A stretch of 64,000 nt of DNA from Mojavia pulchra JT2-VF2 (lineage in GTDB: Bacteria; Cyanobacteriota; Cyanobacteriia; Cyanobacteriales; Nostocaceae). The number at the start of each line of letters is the position of its first letter. Position 1 is the stretch's first letter. A program made the translations under genes and the position numbers. The DNA lies in assembly GCA_019359325.1 (NCBI GenBank), contig JAHHHN010000030.1:1-64000 (forward strand). The letters run 5' to 3'. This document shows, piece after piece, positions 36,096 through 45,509 of the stretch. A model generated the notes under the pieces. That model saw nothing but the letters and a program-made list of their open reading frames with translations, had not been told where the DNA came from and did not search any database.

Positions 36096-37616
36096 ATGAT
36101 GCGTCCGATTATTCAGCTTTTTGGGCAACTTCTTGCACCAACTGCCCGCCGATTTCATCAAGCATTGGATAACCCTGAATCAACGCAGACATCTGTGCAA
36201 AAAGACATTTGCGATCGCCTGATTGCAAGTGAATATGGCAAAGCTTTAGGAATTCGTTCTATAGCAGATTGGCAGCGTGTCCCGATTGTTGATTACGATG
36301 GACTTACAACCTGGATTTTAGGACATCAAAAACGCCAGCAAATCCCCCTCACTCCCGAACCCATTTTGTTCTATGAAAAAACTTCTGGTAGTAGTGGCGC
36401 AGTAAAATGGATTCCTTATACTCAGTCTTTGCGGCGATCGTTTAATCAGATGTTTTGTGTATGGGCGCACGATTTGATTATAAATGGCCCTAAATTCTCC
36501 ACAGGTAAACTTTATGCTTGTATTTCACCACAATTAAATGCAACCGATTCTCAATCTTTACAAGATGACTTAGATTATTTGGATGCTTGGCTGCGTTGGT
36601 TTTTGCGCCCTTGGTTAGTGATGCCAAATGGACTCAATCGCTTGCACGATCCACAGCTTTTTAAACATCAGCTTGCTTTGGCATTATTGGAGGCTGAGAA
36701 ATTAGAAATTATTTCGATTTGGAGTCCGAGTTTTCTGCAAGTACACTTAAAGTATATTCAGGAAAATCGGCATTCATTGCAAGCAGAATTACAAGACCGA
36801 ATGTCGCGTGTTCGCCTGCAACACCTGGGCGAAGATAATATTCCCTGGACGCAACTCTGGCCAAACTTGAAGCTGATTTCTTGCTGGGATAGTGCCAATG
36901 CAGCAGATCAGGCGAAACAACTACGATCGCAGTTTCCGGGAGTGTTAATTCAGGGCAAAGGACTGCTAGCAACCGAAGCCCCAATGACGATTCCGTTAAT
37001 TGCGGCGCAGGGATATGTTCCGGTTCTCAATGAAGTTTTTTTCGAGTTTGAGGATGATGCGGGTTCTCTACATAAGTTACACGAACTCAACATCGGACAG
37101 ACATATACTATTATATTGTCGCAGAAAGGAGGTTTGTATCGTTATCGAATAGGCGATCGCGTCCGGGTGACTCATTATTATCGCAATACTCCCTGTTTAG
37201 AGTTTTTAGGACGACATCAAGCCGTTAGCGATTTAGTTGGTGAAAAGTTGCATGAAACTTTTGTGCATAATGCTTTGAATAGCATGAACTTGCAAGGAAC
37301 CTCTTTTAAAAGCTTGGTTCCGATTGCCAATCCACCTCACTATGTTTTGTTACTCGATTCAGCAAAAGAAGCGCCAGAAATTATTGCTCAACAACTAGAT
37401 AACGCTTTATCAGAATCGCATCATTATTATCGTGCGCGATCGCTCGGTCAACTTGCACCACCACAGGTTTTAATTTCCAATCAAATCCCGGAAATGTTAG
37501 CCTTGCATCGCGTCCGCAATGGAAGTATTTGGGGAGGCATTAAGCATCCAATTTTGGCAACATCGCCCATTAGCACTGAACTTTTACAAGAATTAAAAAC
37601 AATACGGTTTAGTTAA
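36096..37616 (+). CDS. GH3-family acyl-adenylating enzyme (auxin-promoter-type)
   Basis: 506-residue protein of the GH3 family of plant acyl-acid amido synthetases, which adenylate a carboxylic acid and couple it to an amine. ATP motif FYEKTSGSSGAVKWIPYTQS (P-loop-like, about 91-110), then GLLATEAPMTIPLI, RYRIGDRVRV and EFLGRHQAVSDLVGEKLHE (the usual YRxGD and ADP-motif regions). Bacterial homologues exist, many in cyanobacteria and gamma-proteobacteria; substrates are mostly unknown. A 350-base gap upstream contains the PIN remnant. No partner gene next to it. Confidence 0.85.
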   Translation: MMRPIIQLFGQLLAPTARRFHQALDNPESTQTSVQKDICDRLIASEYGKALGIRSIADWQRVPIVDYDGLTTWILGHQKRQQIPLTPEPILFYEKTSGSSGAVKWIPYTQSLRRSFNQMFCVWAHDLIINGPKFSTGKLYACISPQLNATDSQSLQDDLDYLDAWLRWFLRPWLVMPNGLNRLHDPQLFKHQLALALLEAEKLEIISIWSPSFLQVHLKYIQENRHSLQAELQDRMSRVRLQHLGEDNIPWTQLWPNLKLISCWDSANAADQAKQLRSQFPGVLIQGKGLLATEAPMTIPLIAAQGYVPVLNEVFFEFEDDAGSLHKLHELNIGQTYTIILSQKGGLYRYRIGDRVRVTHYYRNTPCLEFLGRHQAVSDLVGEKLHETFVHNALNSMNLQGTSFKSLVPIANPPHYVLLLDSAKEAPEIIAQQLDNALSESHHYYRARSLGQLAPPQVLISNQIPEMLALHRVRNGSIWGGIKHPILATSPISTELLQELKTIRFS

Positions 37617-37657
37617 GGCAGGCAACATTTATAAACCCTGGAATTTGAATGTTTCTG

Positions 37658-39886
37658 TTAAAGGAGGTATCTAGCGTCAGCATCTGCACAGTCCACCTGC
37701 ATAACACAATTCTTTCCTTGTGCTTTTGCCTGGTAGAGTCCTTGGTCAGCAGCAGCAATTAAGGTTGCGGGAGATGATTGGTTATCAGGAATAATGGCTG
37801 CCACACCAAGACTTAGCGTGATGAATTCACTAACTTCAGAATTTGGATGAGGCAGTTGTAATGCACTAACATTGGCCTGGATTTCTCTGGCAGCTGTAAT
37901 AGCCCCTTCGACATCAGTATTCGGCAAAATGACTGCAAACTCTTCTCCACCATACCGAGCAACTAAATCAGCAGGGCGTTTAACTGCCTGAGAGATTGCC
38001 TTCGCAACGTGTCTGAGTGCATCATCTCCTGCCAGATGTCCATGGGTATCGTTATAAAGCTTAAAGCAATCGACATCACACAAGATTAAAGATAGTGGGG
38101 CTTGCTCTCGTGCCAACCGTTGCCACTCCGCCTTGAGTGTATCATCAAAACAGCGTCGATTTGCCACTTGTGTCAAACCATCCGAACAGGCAAGGCGTTG
38201 TAGTTCTTGGTTTGCTTTTTGTAATTGGTGGTAAAGTTCTGATTGCTGAATGGCGATCGCCGTTTGGCCTGCTAGCTGGTTAAACAAGTTAATCTCCGAT
38301 TGCTGCCATTGTCTAGTGTTATGACATTGGTGAGCGATTAATAGTCCCCACAAACACTCTTGCTGCAAGATGGGTACGACAAGATTTGCCCGAATTTGCA
38401 AACTCCGAAGAAGGTCTAGATGACACGGCGCTAGTCCTTCAGTCTCGATGTCTGCGATCGCTCTAGTATTGCCTTGTTGGTAGTAAGCCGCATGGGTAGA
38501 TTGAAAGCACGTGTCCATGACCTCAAATCCCAGAATGGACATACACCCTTCTGCTAAGGATTCTACAGCTACTAACCCACTCCAGTCTGGCTGAAACTGA
38601 TAGATTACCACTCGGTCTACCTCAAACAGCTGTCGCACTTCGGCTGCTGTGGTTTGCAAAATCTCATCTAACTCTAACGATTGCCGGATGTGCTGCGTTA
38701 CAGCAGCGACAATTTTCTCGGACTCGCTTTGGTGTTGGACGCGCTGCTCAATTTGCTGACAATATGCCGATGCTACGGTTAACTTGCTTGTATTAAAGTG
38801 AGGGGTTGTAGTGACAGGTACAGCGCTGGGTCGAGCAATTAAATAGCCTTGAGCAAAAGTTGCGCCTCGTTCTTGCAGCCAGTTCAGTTCCTCAATGTAC
38901 TCGATTCCTTCAGCGACGGTCTGGATTTTTAACTTTTGAGCAATCTCTAGAAGTTTCTCGGTAATTGAAGCTTTGTACAGATCTTGATGCACATCTCTAA
39001 TTAAACCCATGTCCAATTTAATAAAGTCTGGACGTAACTGATGCAGCAAGTTCAGACCAGAATAACCAGAACCAAGGTCGTCCAAGGCTACTAAAAAACC
39101 AGCATCCCGATAGTATTGAAGCACGGTCTTGAGATGGTCTAAATCTGGAGAATTATCTGATTCCACGACTTCAAAGACAACCCGCTCATGGGAGATGCCT
39201 GCTCGATCAATGGCCTCTACCGTACTGCGGAGGCAAGAAACGGGATCATAAAGCGCCGTTGGTGCAAAATTGATAAAGATTTGTCCGCTTACTTGATGGC
39301 GGCTAAATTGAGCGATCGTGCTAAGGCGAGCAAGTCGGTCGAGCTGTGGCAGAAGTCCGGCTTCGGTTGCTAACTCTAGAATTGGCCCCGGTGGAACTAG
39401 ATTGCCTTGTTCATCCAGCCCCCGCAAAAGTGATTCATAACCGTAAATCTGGGATGTATCTTGAATTGAGACGATGGGTTGGAAGTGGCTGGTGAATCTT
39501 TCCGTTGCTAGCATTTCAACCAGCCAATCGGACTGACTGAACTTAATAAAGCGTTGTAATGAAGCAATATCACTAAAATCTTGGAGTTGAGGTTGGGTAG
39601 CGCCTCGAATGAAAAGAACTTGTGTCTCTTTTAACTCTCTCGGTGCAAGTAGTTGGGCTAGTTTATGGGCAATTTCTTGGGCTTGTCCGGCTCTACAGTC
39701 TAAACTCAGGCCTGGCCGCTCGTGCATTAGTTCATACTCAAGAGCAAACTGCTGTAGGTAGGAGGTGACTTTTTTCAGCGTATGTGGAACGGGGAACCAG
39801 AGAAAGAGTCTGCCTGCTTCCCCAGCCCGGCAGCGTGCAACATTGTGACAAGCACAAGTCTTGGAGATAGGAAGTTGCTGACTCAT
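37658..39886 (-). CDS. EAL-GAF-GGDEF cyclic-di-GMP protein
   Basis: Domain order is EAL (about 125-360), GAF (about 395-560), GGDEF (about 575-735). EAL: YESLLRG keeps the metal Glu, INFAP, FEVVES, ALDDLGSG, FIKLDM, VAEGIE and FAQGYLIARP are all present, so phosphodiesterase activity looks possible. GGDEF: YGGEEFAVILPN with an RPAD inhibitory site five residues before it, so cyclase activity is likely too and product-inhibited. An extra N-terminal segment contains CACHNVARC, perhaps a metal or redox site. 742 residues, complete. No operon. Confidence 0.92.
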   Translation of the reverse strand: MSQQLPISKTCACHNVARCRAGEAGRLFLWFPVPHTLKKVTSYLQQFALEYELMHERPGLSLDCRAGQAQEIAHKLAQLLAPRELKETQVLFIRGATQPQLQDFSDIASLQRFIKFSQSDWLVEMLATERFTSHFQPIVSIQDTSQIYGYESLLRGLDEQGNLVPPGPILELATEAGLLPQLDRLARLSTIAQFSRHQVSGQIFINFAPTALYDPVSCLRSTVEAIDRAGISHERVVFEVVESDNSPDLDHLKTVLQYYRDAGFLVALDDLGSGYSGLNLLHQLRPDFIKLDMGLIRDVHQDLYKASITEKLLEIAQKLKIQTVAEGIEYIEELNWLQERGATFAQGYLIARPSAVPVTTTPHFNTSKLTVASAYCQQIEQRVQHQSESEKIVAAVTQHIRQSLELDEILQTTAAEVRQLFEVDRVVIYQFQPDWSGLVAVESLAEGCMSILGFEVMDTCFQSTHAAYYQQGNTRAIADIETEGLAPCHLDLLRSLQIRANLVVPILQQECLWGLLIAHQCHNTRQWQQSEINLFNQLAGQTAIAIQQSELYHQLQKANQELQRLACSDGLTQVANRRCFDDTLKAEWQRLAREQAPLSLILCDVDCFKLYNDTHGHLAGDDALRHVAKAISQAVKRPADLVARYGGEEFAVILPNTDVEGAITAAREIQANVSALQLPHPNSEVSEFITLSLGVAAIIPDNQSSPATLIAAADQGLYQAKAQGKNCVMQVDCADADARYLL

Positions 39887-40055
39887 AGGTAACCACTTTG
39901 CTCAACCCGATTTACTTTAGTATTCCCACCTATCTTCCTGTAAGAAATGAGCTGCGCTTCAAGTATATAAATATTTGGTAAGTTCTATGAACTTGACACG
40001 GAGACAGGAGGACATGGAGAAAAATTTCCTGTCAATATACAACACTTAAAAAAGA

Positions 40056-40481
40056 TTAATTCGGTTGTGGCTGTTTTTGAGAATAAAGGTTATCACAATA
40101 GATTGCCCAAGCAACTCCAAATAAACCACTCAGCGAACCTGCGATCGCAGCTATCACGCCCCATCCTAATGGCCCAGTCCAGTTGGTAATCTCTTTAAGA
40201 ATTGCTGTACTTATTTTGCTGACGACATAAGCTGTCCCGGTTGCCGCAATTGTGACTAAACCCAACTCAGCCAGAATATCAACAAGTTGCTTGCTGGATA
40301 AATCCTCTTGAAAATAGATTTTCCAGATACTGGTGTACATTAAAACATCAGAGGCCGTTAACAGAACTTGTTTTGGAATTTCTCCACCAGGAGTTGGTGC
40401 TGCTGAGGCAGTGCCGCTACTAACAGTGTAAGTTGCGATCGCCAAAGCCGCTTCTAATCGTTTCTTGTCCTGATTACTCAC
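40056..40481 (-). CDS. Small membrane protein, unknown
   Basis: 141 residues. Starts MSNQDKKRLEAALAIATYTV, has a Ser/Thr/Ala/Pro linker and two hydrophobic segments around 68-88 and 98-126 (GWGVIAAIAGSLSGLFGVAW). Not recognised. The gene ends a divergent or tail position just downstream of the LarA-family gene on the same strand (32 bases), so it could be co-transcribed with the uronate genes, but nothing in the protein links it to them. Confidence 0.6.
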   Translation of the reverse strand: MSNQDKKRLEAALAIATYTVSSGTASAAPTPGGEIPKQVLLTASDVLMYTSIWKIYFQEDLSSKQLVDILAELGLVTIAATGTAYVVSKISTAILKEITNWTGPLGWGVIAAIAGSLSGLFGVAWAIYCDNLYSQKQPQPN

Positions 40482-40513
40482 AGTTTTTTTTGGAAACAGG
40501 TACTTTTCTATAA

Positions 40514-41770
40514 CTATTTTAGACGGTACAATATCTCGCCGGCTTTCGGTACAAGCAAGATGTCTTCATCCTCTCGGTTAGCCCATTCTGTCGGTCGAAT
40601 GGTAGTCGGGTCACGATAATTCAAGTTATGAGCAGCACACCGTTCAGGGGAAATACCAGTAGCAAGAGTGGCTCGAATCCGTGCTTGCTCCCCTTTGATG
40701 GAATCAAAAGTGCCCATACCTTTCAAGTGAGTACTATGCGCCAGTACTCCCGCAGGATAGCCTTGAAATTTATCCCACTGTTTAAGAAAGTAATCTCGCA
40801 CATGATAACCAACTTGGGCTAATATCTCGCCGTGTGTATAGCTAAACTCGGTAATGTGAGGAGCATAGATAATTACCTCGCCACCATCGGCTACTACTGG
40901 CTCTAATTTGTACATTCCTTTAGCCGCCGTCCAAATGTCGTCATACATTTGGGGCATGACTGAAAGCACTTGTTTAAAAGGCTTATCTACGTATTTAATA
41001 TGCACTTTGGCTGATAATTTTGCAGCTGCTTCCCAGGCTGATTCTGGTTTATCTATATAAAGCCCAGCTAACTGATTCGTTCCTGGTGCAACTACCATCG
41101 CCAGACATAGCTTCGGGGTAGAAATCATGCTGGCGGCTCGGTTAATCAAGCGTCGAACTGGTGTTATCCCCGGTGTACCAATGATTTCGTAACAGGTGAT
41201 TAAGGCTCCCAACCAGTGTGATAAATTAATTACCTCCTGACCACTAACGCCGGGAAAAAAATATTTATTTCCACCAGAAAAACCTACAACTTCATGGGGA
41301 AAGACTGGGCCGCAAATAATTATCAAATCATATTCTGTTACGAGCTTATTAACACGCACATCAACTGACTGATGCAGCATCCCATTACTAATCTCTGCTA
41401 TCTCCGCAGCCGAAATCACGCCACAAGAAATAAAGGTATCTGGTATATTCCAAAGGTGGTTAAAAATTTGAACTTTTTTAAAAGTTGTCTCTCGCTCCTC
41501 CGGCGTTACCCCCACTAAGCGATTAATTTGTTCCTCACTCATGGGATTATGTGTACCCAGAGCGATTAAAAAATCTAGTGCAGCAACTCTGTTACCCAAC
41601 TCTTGATGAAGTAATCGAAACATTTGGGGGATTGGAGCAGTGCGGGTTCCATCTGGAATTAACACGAGGATGCGTTGGCCATTGAACTGAGAATCTGCCA
41701 AAGCTTGATGAACCAGTTCGGAAACTTGCTGATCCGAAAGTGTCCCGTTAGTTACGGCTAGTGAATACAT
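40514..41770 (-). CDS. LarA-family nickel-dependent racemase/epimerase
   Basis: Family enzymes use the nickel-pincer cofactor to racemise lactate or epimerise other 2-hydroxy acids. The lactate racemase pattern is intact: DGTRTAP (about 40), His74 in LGTHNP, His159 in FPHEVVGFSGG, Lys169 in GGNKYFFPG and His185 in LSHWLG. The spacings His-10-Lys-16-His equal those recalled for Lactobacillus LarA (H174/K184/H200). 418 residues. Three bases separate it from the mannonate-oxidoreductase-type SDR gene upstream, so they are translationally linked. In this context a mannonate/gluconate C2 epimerase is more likely than lactate racemase. LarB, LarC and LarE are not in the window. Confidence 0.85.
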   Translation of the reverse strand: MYSLAVTNGTLSDQQVSELVHQALADSQFNGQRILVLIPDGTRTAPIPQMFRLLHQELGNRVAALDFLIALGTHNPMSEEQINRLVGVTPEERETTFKKVQIFNHLWNIPDTFISCGVISAAEIAEISNGMLHQSVDVRVNKLVTEYDLIIICGPVFPHEVVGFSGGNKYFFPGVSGQEVINLSHWLGALITCYEIIGTPGITPVRRLINRAASMISTPKLCLAMVVAPGTNQLAGLYIDKPESAWEAAAKLSAKVHIKYVDKPFKQVLSVMPQMYDDIWTAAKGMYKLEPVVADGGEVIIYAPHITEFSYTHGEILAQVGYHVRDYFLKQWDKFQGYPAGVLAHSTHLKGMGTFDSIKGEQARIRATLATGISPERCAAHNLNYRDPTTIRPTEWANREDEDILLVPKAGEILYRLK

Positions 41771-41772
41771 TT

Positions 41773-42627
41773 TTACACTCCGCTGTAGATACTAAACCCA
41801 CCGTCTACAGGTACAACTACCCCGTTGACGAAACTAGAACCAGGACTGCATAACCAAATTAAGGTGCTGAGTAATTCCTCCGGTTCACCGAAACGTCCGG
41901 CGGGGGTATGATCAATAATTTTTTGCCCGCGATCGCTTAAACTTCCATCTGGATTTAGAAGTAAATCTCGATTTTGCTCCCCAATAAAAAAACCTGGGGC
42001 GATCGCATTTACTCGCAGCCCAGATCCATACTTTTGGGCGAGTTCTACGGCTAGCCAACGAGTAAAGTTATCTATCGCCGCTTTCGCAGCTGAGTAGCCA
42101 ATCACTCGACTAATCACACGAATAGCAGACATCGAAGAAATGTTGATAATGCAACCATGAGGCTGATTTCTTTCCACCATTGCTTGACCAAAAACCTGAC
42201 TGGGTAGTAAACTCCCAACTAGATTTAGGCTAACCACTTGCTCAAAAGCTGCGTGTGGCATATCAAAAAAAGTTGCATCAGGAGTAATTGTGGCAGCAGG
42301 AATATTGCCACCAGCGGCGTTTATTAATATGTCTATCTGGCCCCAATGCTTTAAAACACTGTCTTTGGCTATTTCTAATTGAGAGCGATCGCCAACATCT
42401 GCCAATACCGCCATACTTTCTCCACCGTTGGCGGTAATATCAGCCACTACCGCGATCGCCCGTGCTTCATTACGACCGAGAACGGCTACTCTCGCTCCAG
42501 CAAGAGCCAAACCCCGTGCCATAGCCCCACCAAGCACACCAGAACCGCCTGTAACTACTGCTACTTGGTCTTTGAGGCTAAAAAGTTTATGCAAAATCAA
42601 ATCTGGTTTATTTAATAAGTCTGGCAT
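41773..42627 (-). CDS. D-mannonate oxidoreductase-like SDR
   Basis: Classical SDR, 284 residues: TGGSGVLGGAMARGLALAGA (nucleotide-binding), NAAGGN, ISSMSAIRVIS with catalytic Ser, GYSAAKAAIDNF with Tyr and Lys, VNAIAPGFF and VVPVDGGFS at the end. The sequence, with the long spacing and PDATFFDMP, resembles the SDR type annotated as D-mannonate (fructuronate) oxidoreductase. Its place between UxaC and the LarA-like protein supports reduction of fructuronate to mannonate. A gluconate 5-dehydrogenase-like role is an alternative. Start ATG 131 bases after uxaC. Confidence 0.82.
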   Translation of the reverse strand: MPDLLNKPDLILHKLFSLKDQVAVVTGGSGVLGGAMARGLALAGARVAVLGRNEARAIAVVADITANGGESMAVLADVGDRSQLEIAKDSVLKHWGQIDILINAAGGNIPAATITPDATFFDMPHAAFEQVVSLNLVGSLLPSQVFGQAMVERNQPHGCIINISSMSAIRVISRVIGYSAAKAAIDNFTRWLAVELAQKYGSGLRVNAIAPGFFIGEQNRDLLLNPDGSLSDRGQKIIDHTPAGRFGEPEELLSTLIWLCSPGSSFVNGVVVPVDGGFSIYSGV

Positions 42628-42758
42628 GTATGATTCCTCTGGGACTTATGCAAAAACTCTCTTAAACTCTTTCTTCGCGTTCTTTGCGTTCTTTGTGGTT
42701 CGTTTTTCTTTTTCTCGCGCAAAGGCACTAAGACGCAAAGAAGAACGCAAGAGCAAGA

Positions 42759-44180
42759 TTAATCTAATTTGTAAGCAACTTTGGCGAGGTTGTAAGCTAA
42801 AGCCTGAGCCATTTCGTAGCCTTCTTCTTCCTCGACTAACCCACGTACTACCAATCCAGCTAACCAGTTGCAAGCTACACGCCGCCAAACACTGTGGCGG
42901 GCGGGAATGGAAACGAAAGCGCGTGTATCATCGTTAAAGCCAGCGGTGTTGTAAAGTCCAGCAGTTTCCATTACCTGATTGAAGTAGCGCTCCATACCAT
43001 TCACACTGTCATGGAACCACCAAGGCGGCCCAAGCAACACAGCGGGATAATGACCAGCTAGTGGCGCTAGTTCTCGGCTGTAAGTGCTTTCATCCAATCC
43101 AAATAGAATTAAATGGAAGTGTTTATTATTACCATAGGCTGATAACAACGGACGCAGATTTTGAGTCCACTCTATTTGCAAGGGAATATCTGCACCTTTA
43201 TCAGACCCAAACCGCTCAAAGACTGCGGGGTTATGGTTGCGTGTGATACCGCAATGCATTTGCATTACCAAGCCATCTTCCACACTCATTCGAGCCATCT
43301 CCATAAACATATGGCCAGTAAAACGCTCTGCATCACCTAGATTGAGCTTTCCAGCTAATGCTCTAGCAAAGATAGCTTCTGCTTCCTGATCGGAAAGGCG
43401 TATGGTATAAGGTGTAGCTGCACTGTGGTCGGTAGCTGTCGCACCCATTTTTTTAAAGAAAGTTCGACGTTCTTCTAAAACTTGTACAAAAGTGGCGTAA
43501 GTGCTAATTTCCCGCCCGACAGTGCTTTCCAACTTAGCAAGATTTTCGCGCCAGCCTGGAGTGTCTAGGTTAACTACTGCATCTGGACGAAAAGTAGGTC
43601 TAATCTGAGTCCAACCTTCCTGGTGTAAGGATTGGTGGTATTCAAGGGTATCACTAGCCGCATCAGTAGTACAAAGCACTTCAATGTGAAAACGTTTGAA
43701 CAGCGCACGCGGTGAGAACTCAGGCAAGGTCAACTGTCTTTCCAGGTAATCATAAATATGTCCAGCATTGCCAGAAGTTAAAGGCTCATCCACTCCAAAG
43801 ACGTTAGTTAATTCGTCTTTCAGCCACAACCCTGACGGAGTACCCCGGAATAGGTAAAAATGGTCAGCGAAAAGCTGCCAGATTTTGCGGTGGTCGGTTT
43901 CTACGGGCAAACCATCATTGGTTGGTATGCCCAAAGCTTCCAAAGGCACGCCCTGGCTATAGAGCATACGGAAAATATAGTGATCGGGGATGATAAATAA
44001 TTCTGTTGGTGAACCAAAACGGGCTGCTGGATTAGCTAACAAAGCTGGGTCTACGTGGCCGTGTGGGCAGACTAACGGTAGAGAAGATATGCTATCAAAA
44101 AATTGACGAGCTAGTTGTCGTTGAATTGGTTCTGGATCAAAACAGCGATCGCGAGATAAACTCCATGTTTTAGTTAACAT
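42759..44180 (-). CDS. uxaC: Glucuronate isomerase
   Basis: Interconverts D-glucuronate and D-fructuronate (and galacturonate/tagaturonate), the entry step of hexuronate use. A TIM-barrel amidohydrolase-like protein with PLVCPHGHVDPALLA at about 35, then HYIFRMLYSQGVPLEALGI, GNAGHIYDYLE, MQMHCGITRNHNP and FNDDTRAFVSIPARHSVWRR, all family blocks. 473 residues, as in E. coli. First structural gene of the cluster on this strand. An ATG without strong ribosome binding site. A 228-base gap separates it from the lacI-type gene, with no operator-like palindrome found there. Confidence 0.95.
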   Translation of the reverse strand: MLTKTWSLSRDRCFDPEPIQRQLARQFFDSISSLPLVCPHGHVDPALLANPAARFGSPTELFIIPDHYIFRMLYSQGVPLEALGIPTNDGLPVETDHRKIWQLFADHFYLFRGTPSGLWLKDELTNVFGVDEPLTSGNAGHIYDYLERQLTLPEFSPRALFKRFHIEVLCTTDAASDTLEYHQSLHQEGWTQIRPTFRPDAVVNLDTPGWRENLAKLESTVGREISTYATFVQVLEERRTFFKKMGATATDHSAATPYTIRLSDQEAEAIFARALAGKLNLGDAERFTGHMFMEMARMSVEDGLVMQMHCGITRNHNPAVFERFGSDKGADIPLQIEWTQNLRPLLSAYGNNKHFHLILFGLDESTYSRELAPLAGHYPAVLLGPPWWFHDSVNGMERYFNQVMETAGLYNTAGFNDDTRAFVSIPARHSVWRRVACNWLAGLVVRGLVEEEEGYEMAQALAYNLAKVAYKLD

Positions 44181-44408
44181 ATTTTTGTCCGGTTAAAGTT
44201 AGATAATGGAAGGTAGGAGGCAGAAGGTAAGTAAAGATAATAAAGTAAGTTTTATGTTGTATGCCTGATGGTTTAAAGTATCTAAACTTATTTGTCGATT
44301 TCTTTTTGCTGTCTATAAATAAGTAGAAAAGCACAACTCAGATAACGATTTTATAAAAGATGAATGAGACTAAAACATTCTTCACTTCTGTCATCTGCCG
44401 TCTGCCTT

Positions 44409-45434
44409 CTACTTTAATGCTGCACTACTACCCCGTTTTACCAAAAAAGGTGTTAAAACACGGTTTTCTACACTTTTTCCCTCTAATAAATCAAGTAACA
44501 TTCGCATAGCACAGCCACCAATTTCTAACATTGGCTGGCTGACTGTCGTTAATGGTGGCGTAACGTAACGGCCCAGAGCAATACCATCAAATCCGACTAT
44601 ACTTAAATCTTGCGGTACTGAAATATCTAGTTCTTGGCAGGTCAAGAGAGCGCCAATTGCTACCATATCGTTATAACAAAAGATGCCCGTTAACCCAGTA
44701 GTGGCTAGTTTAGATAGCATCTTTCGCCCGGTATCAACATCGCTGGTTCTTGTATAGTCTTCATCACTAATTGCAACCCAATCAGTCTTTTGTGGTAGAC
44801 CAGCTTCACTCAGAGCCATTTGATATCCTTCTAAGCGCAGCTGGTTTGACTTGCTGCGATCGCCTACACCTATGTAACCAATAGAGGTGTGCCCCAAACT
44901 TATTAGATGCTCGACAGCCAATCGCGCACCTAAAAAGTCATCTATTGTTACTGAGTGAAACATTTCGGGTTGCTCTTCAGTTTGGCTATTAATCAAAACT
45001 GTTGGCACAGCAATTTGCCCTACTTGCGCTCTGTCGTGTTTACTAATTCGTGAGTCGGTTACTAAGATACCGTCTACTCTCCGACGGTGAAAATTATCAA
45101 TAGCTGCGATTTCCTCCTCAAAATCTCGGTGTGAAGCAGTTAACAAAACACTCAAACCAGCCGATCTCGCTACCTGTTCGATTCCCTCTACTACCTCAGC
45201 GTAAAAAGGATCTGCGATTGAAGTTACTACTACCCCAATGGTGTTGGTACGTTGAGTTTGCAAACTTTGAGCAATAGCATTAGGGACATAGTTCATCTCC
45301 CGCGCTATTTTTTTTATTTCCTCTCGCACTTGGGGGCTAATTAGAGGGCTATCTCGCAAAGCACGTGATACCGTGGTATGAGAAACGCCTGCTTTTCGAG
45401 CAATATCTTCAATTGAGATTTTTCGTTTGCTCAT
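44409..45434 (-). CDS. LacI/GalR-family transcriptional regulator
   Basis: Sugar-responsive repressor. An N-terminal helix-turn-helix (ISIEDIARKAGVSHTTVSRA, residues 6-25) and hinge helix (YVPNAIAQSLQTQRTNTIG), then a periplasmic-binding-protein-like effector domain (VDGILVTDSRI, FCYNDMVAIGALL, VGFDGIALGRYVTPPLTTV). 341 residues, complete. Located between the uxaC-SDR-larA block and the divergent gluconokinase; the 16-bp palindrome upstream of its start is the probable binding site. A sugar acid or phosphorylated sugar acid is the likely effector. Confidence 0.93.
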   Translation of the reverse strand: MSKRKISIEDIARKAGVSHTTVSRALRDSPLISPQVREEIKKIAREMNYVPNAIAQSLQTQRTNTIGVVVTSIADPFYAEVVEGIEQVARSAGLSVLLTASHRDFEEEIAAIDNFHRRRVDGILVTDSRISKHDRAQVGQIAVPTVLINSQTEEQPEMFHSVTIDDFLGARLAVEHLISLGHTSIGYIGVGDRSKSNQLRLEGYQMALSEAGLPQKTDWVAISDEDYTRTSDVDTGRKMLSKLATTGLTGIFCYNDMVAIGALLTCQELDISVPQDLSIVGFDGIALGRYVTPPLTTVSQPMLEIGGCAMRMLLDLLEGKSVENRVLTPFLVKRGSSAALK

Positions 45435-45454
45435 TTATTATCTTAGTTCAGTTT

Positions 45455-45470
45455 ATGCACACGTGTGCAT
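45455..45470. promoter_or_regulatory. LacI-family operator candidate
   Basis: ATGCACACGTGTGCAT, a perfect 16-bp palindrome with a central CpG, the usual form of LacI/GalR sites. It lies 21 bases upstream of the regulator ATG and 40 bases upstream of gntK, so one site could control both directions. Confidence 0.7.
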
Positions 45471-45509
45471 TACAATATTAATTATTAGGAAAATTTAGTC
45501 ACTTGTCAA

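Noticed and set aside
36096-37616. Ordinary acyl-CoA synthetase
   Set aside because: The motif order and the YRxGD/ADP-type blocks fit the GH3 family better.
40514-41770. Plain lactate racemase (larA)
   Set aside because: The gene context with uxaC, mannonate-type SDR and gntK makes a sugar-acid epimerase more likely; no larBCE beside it.
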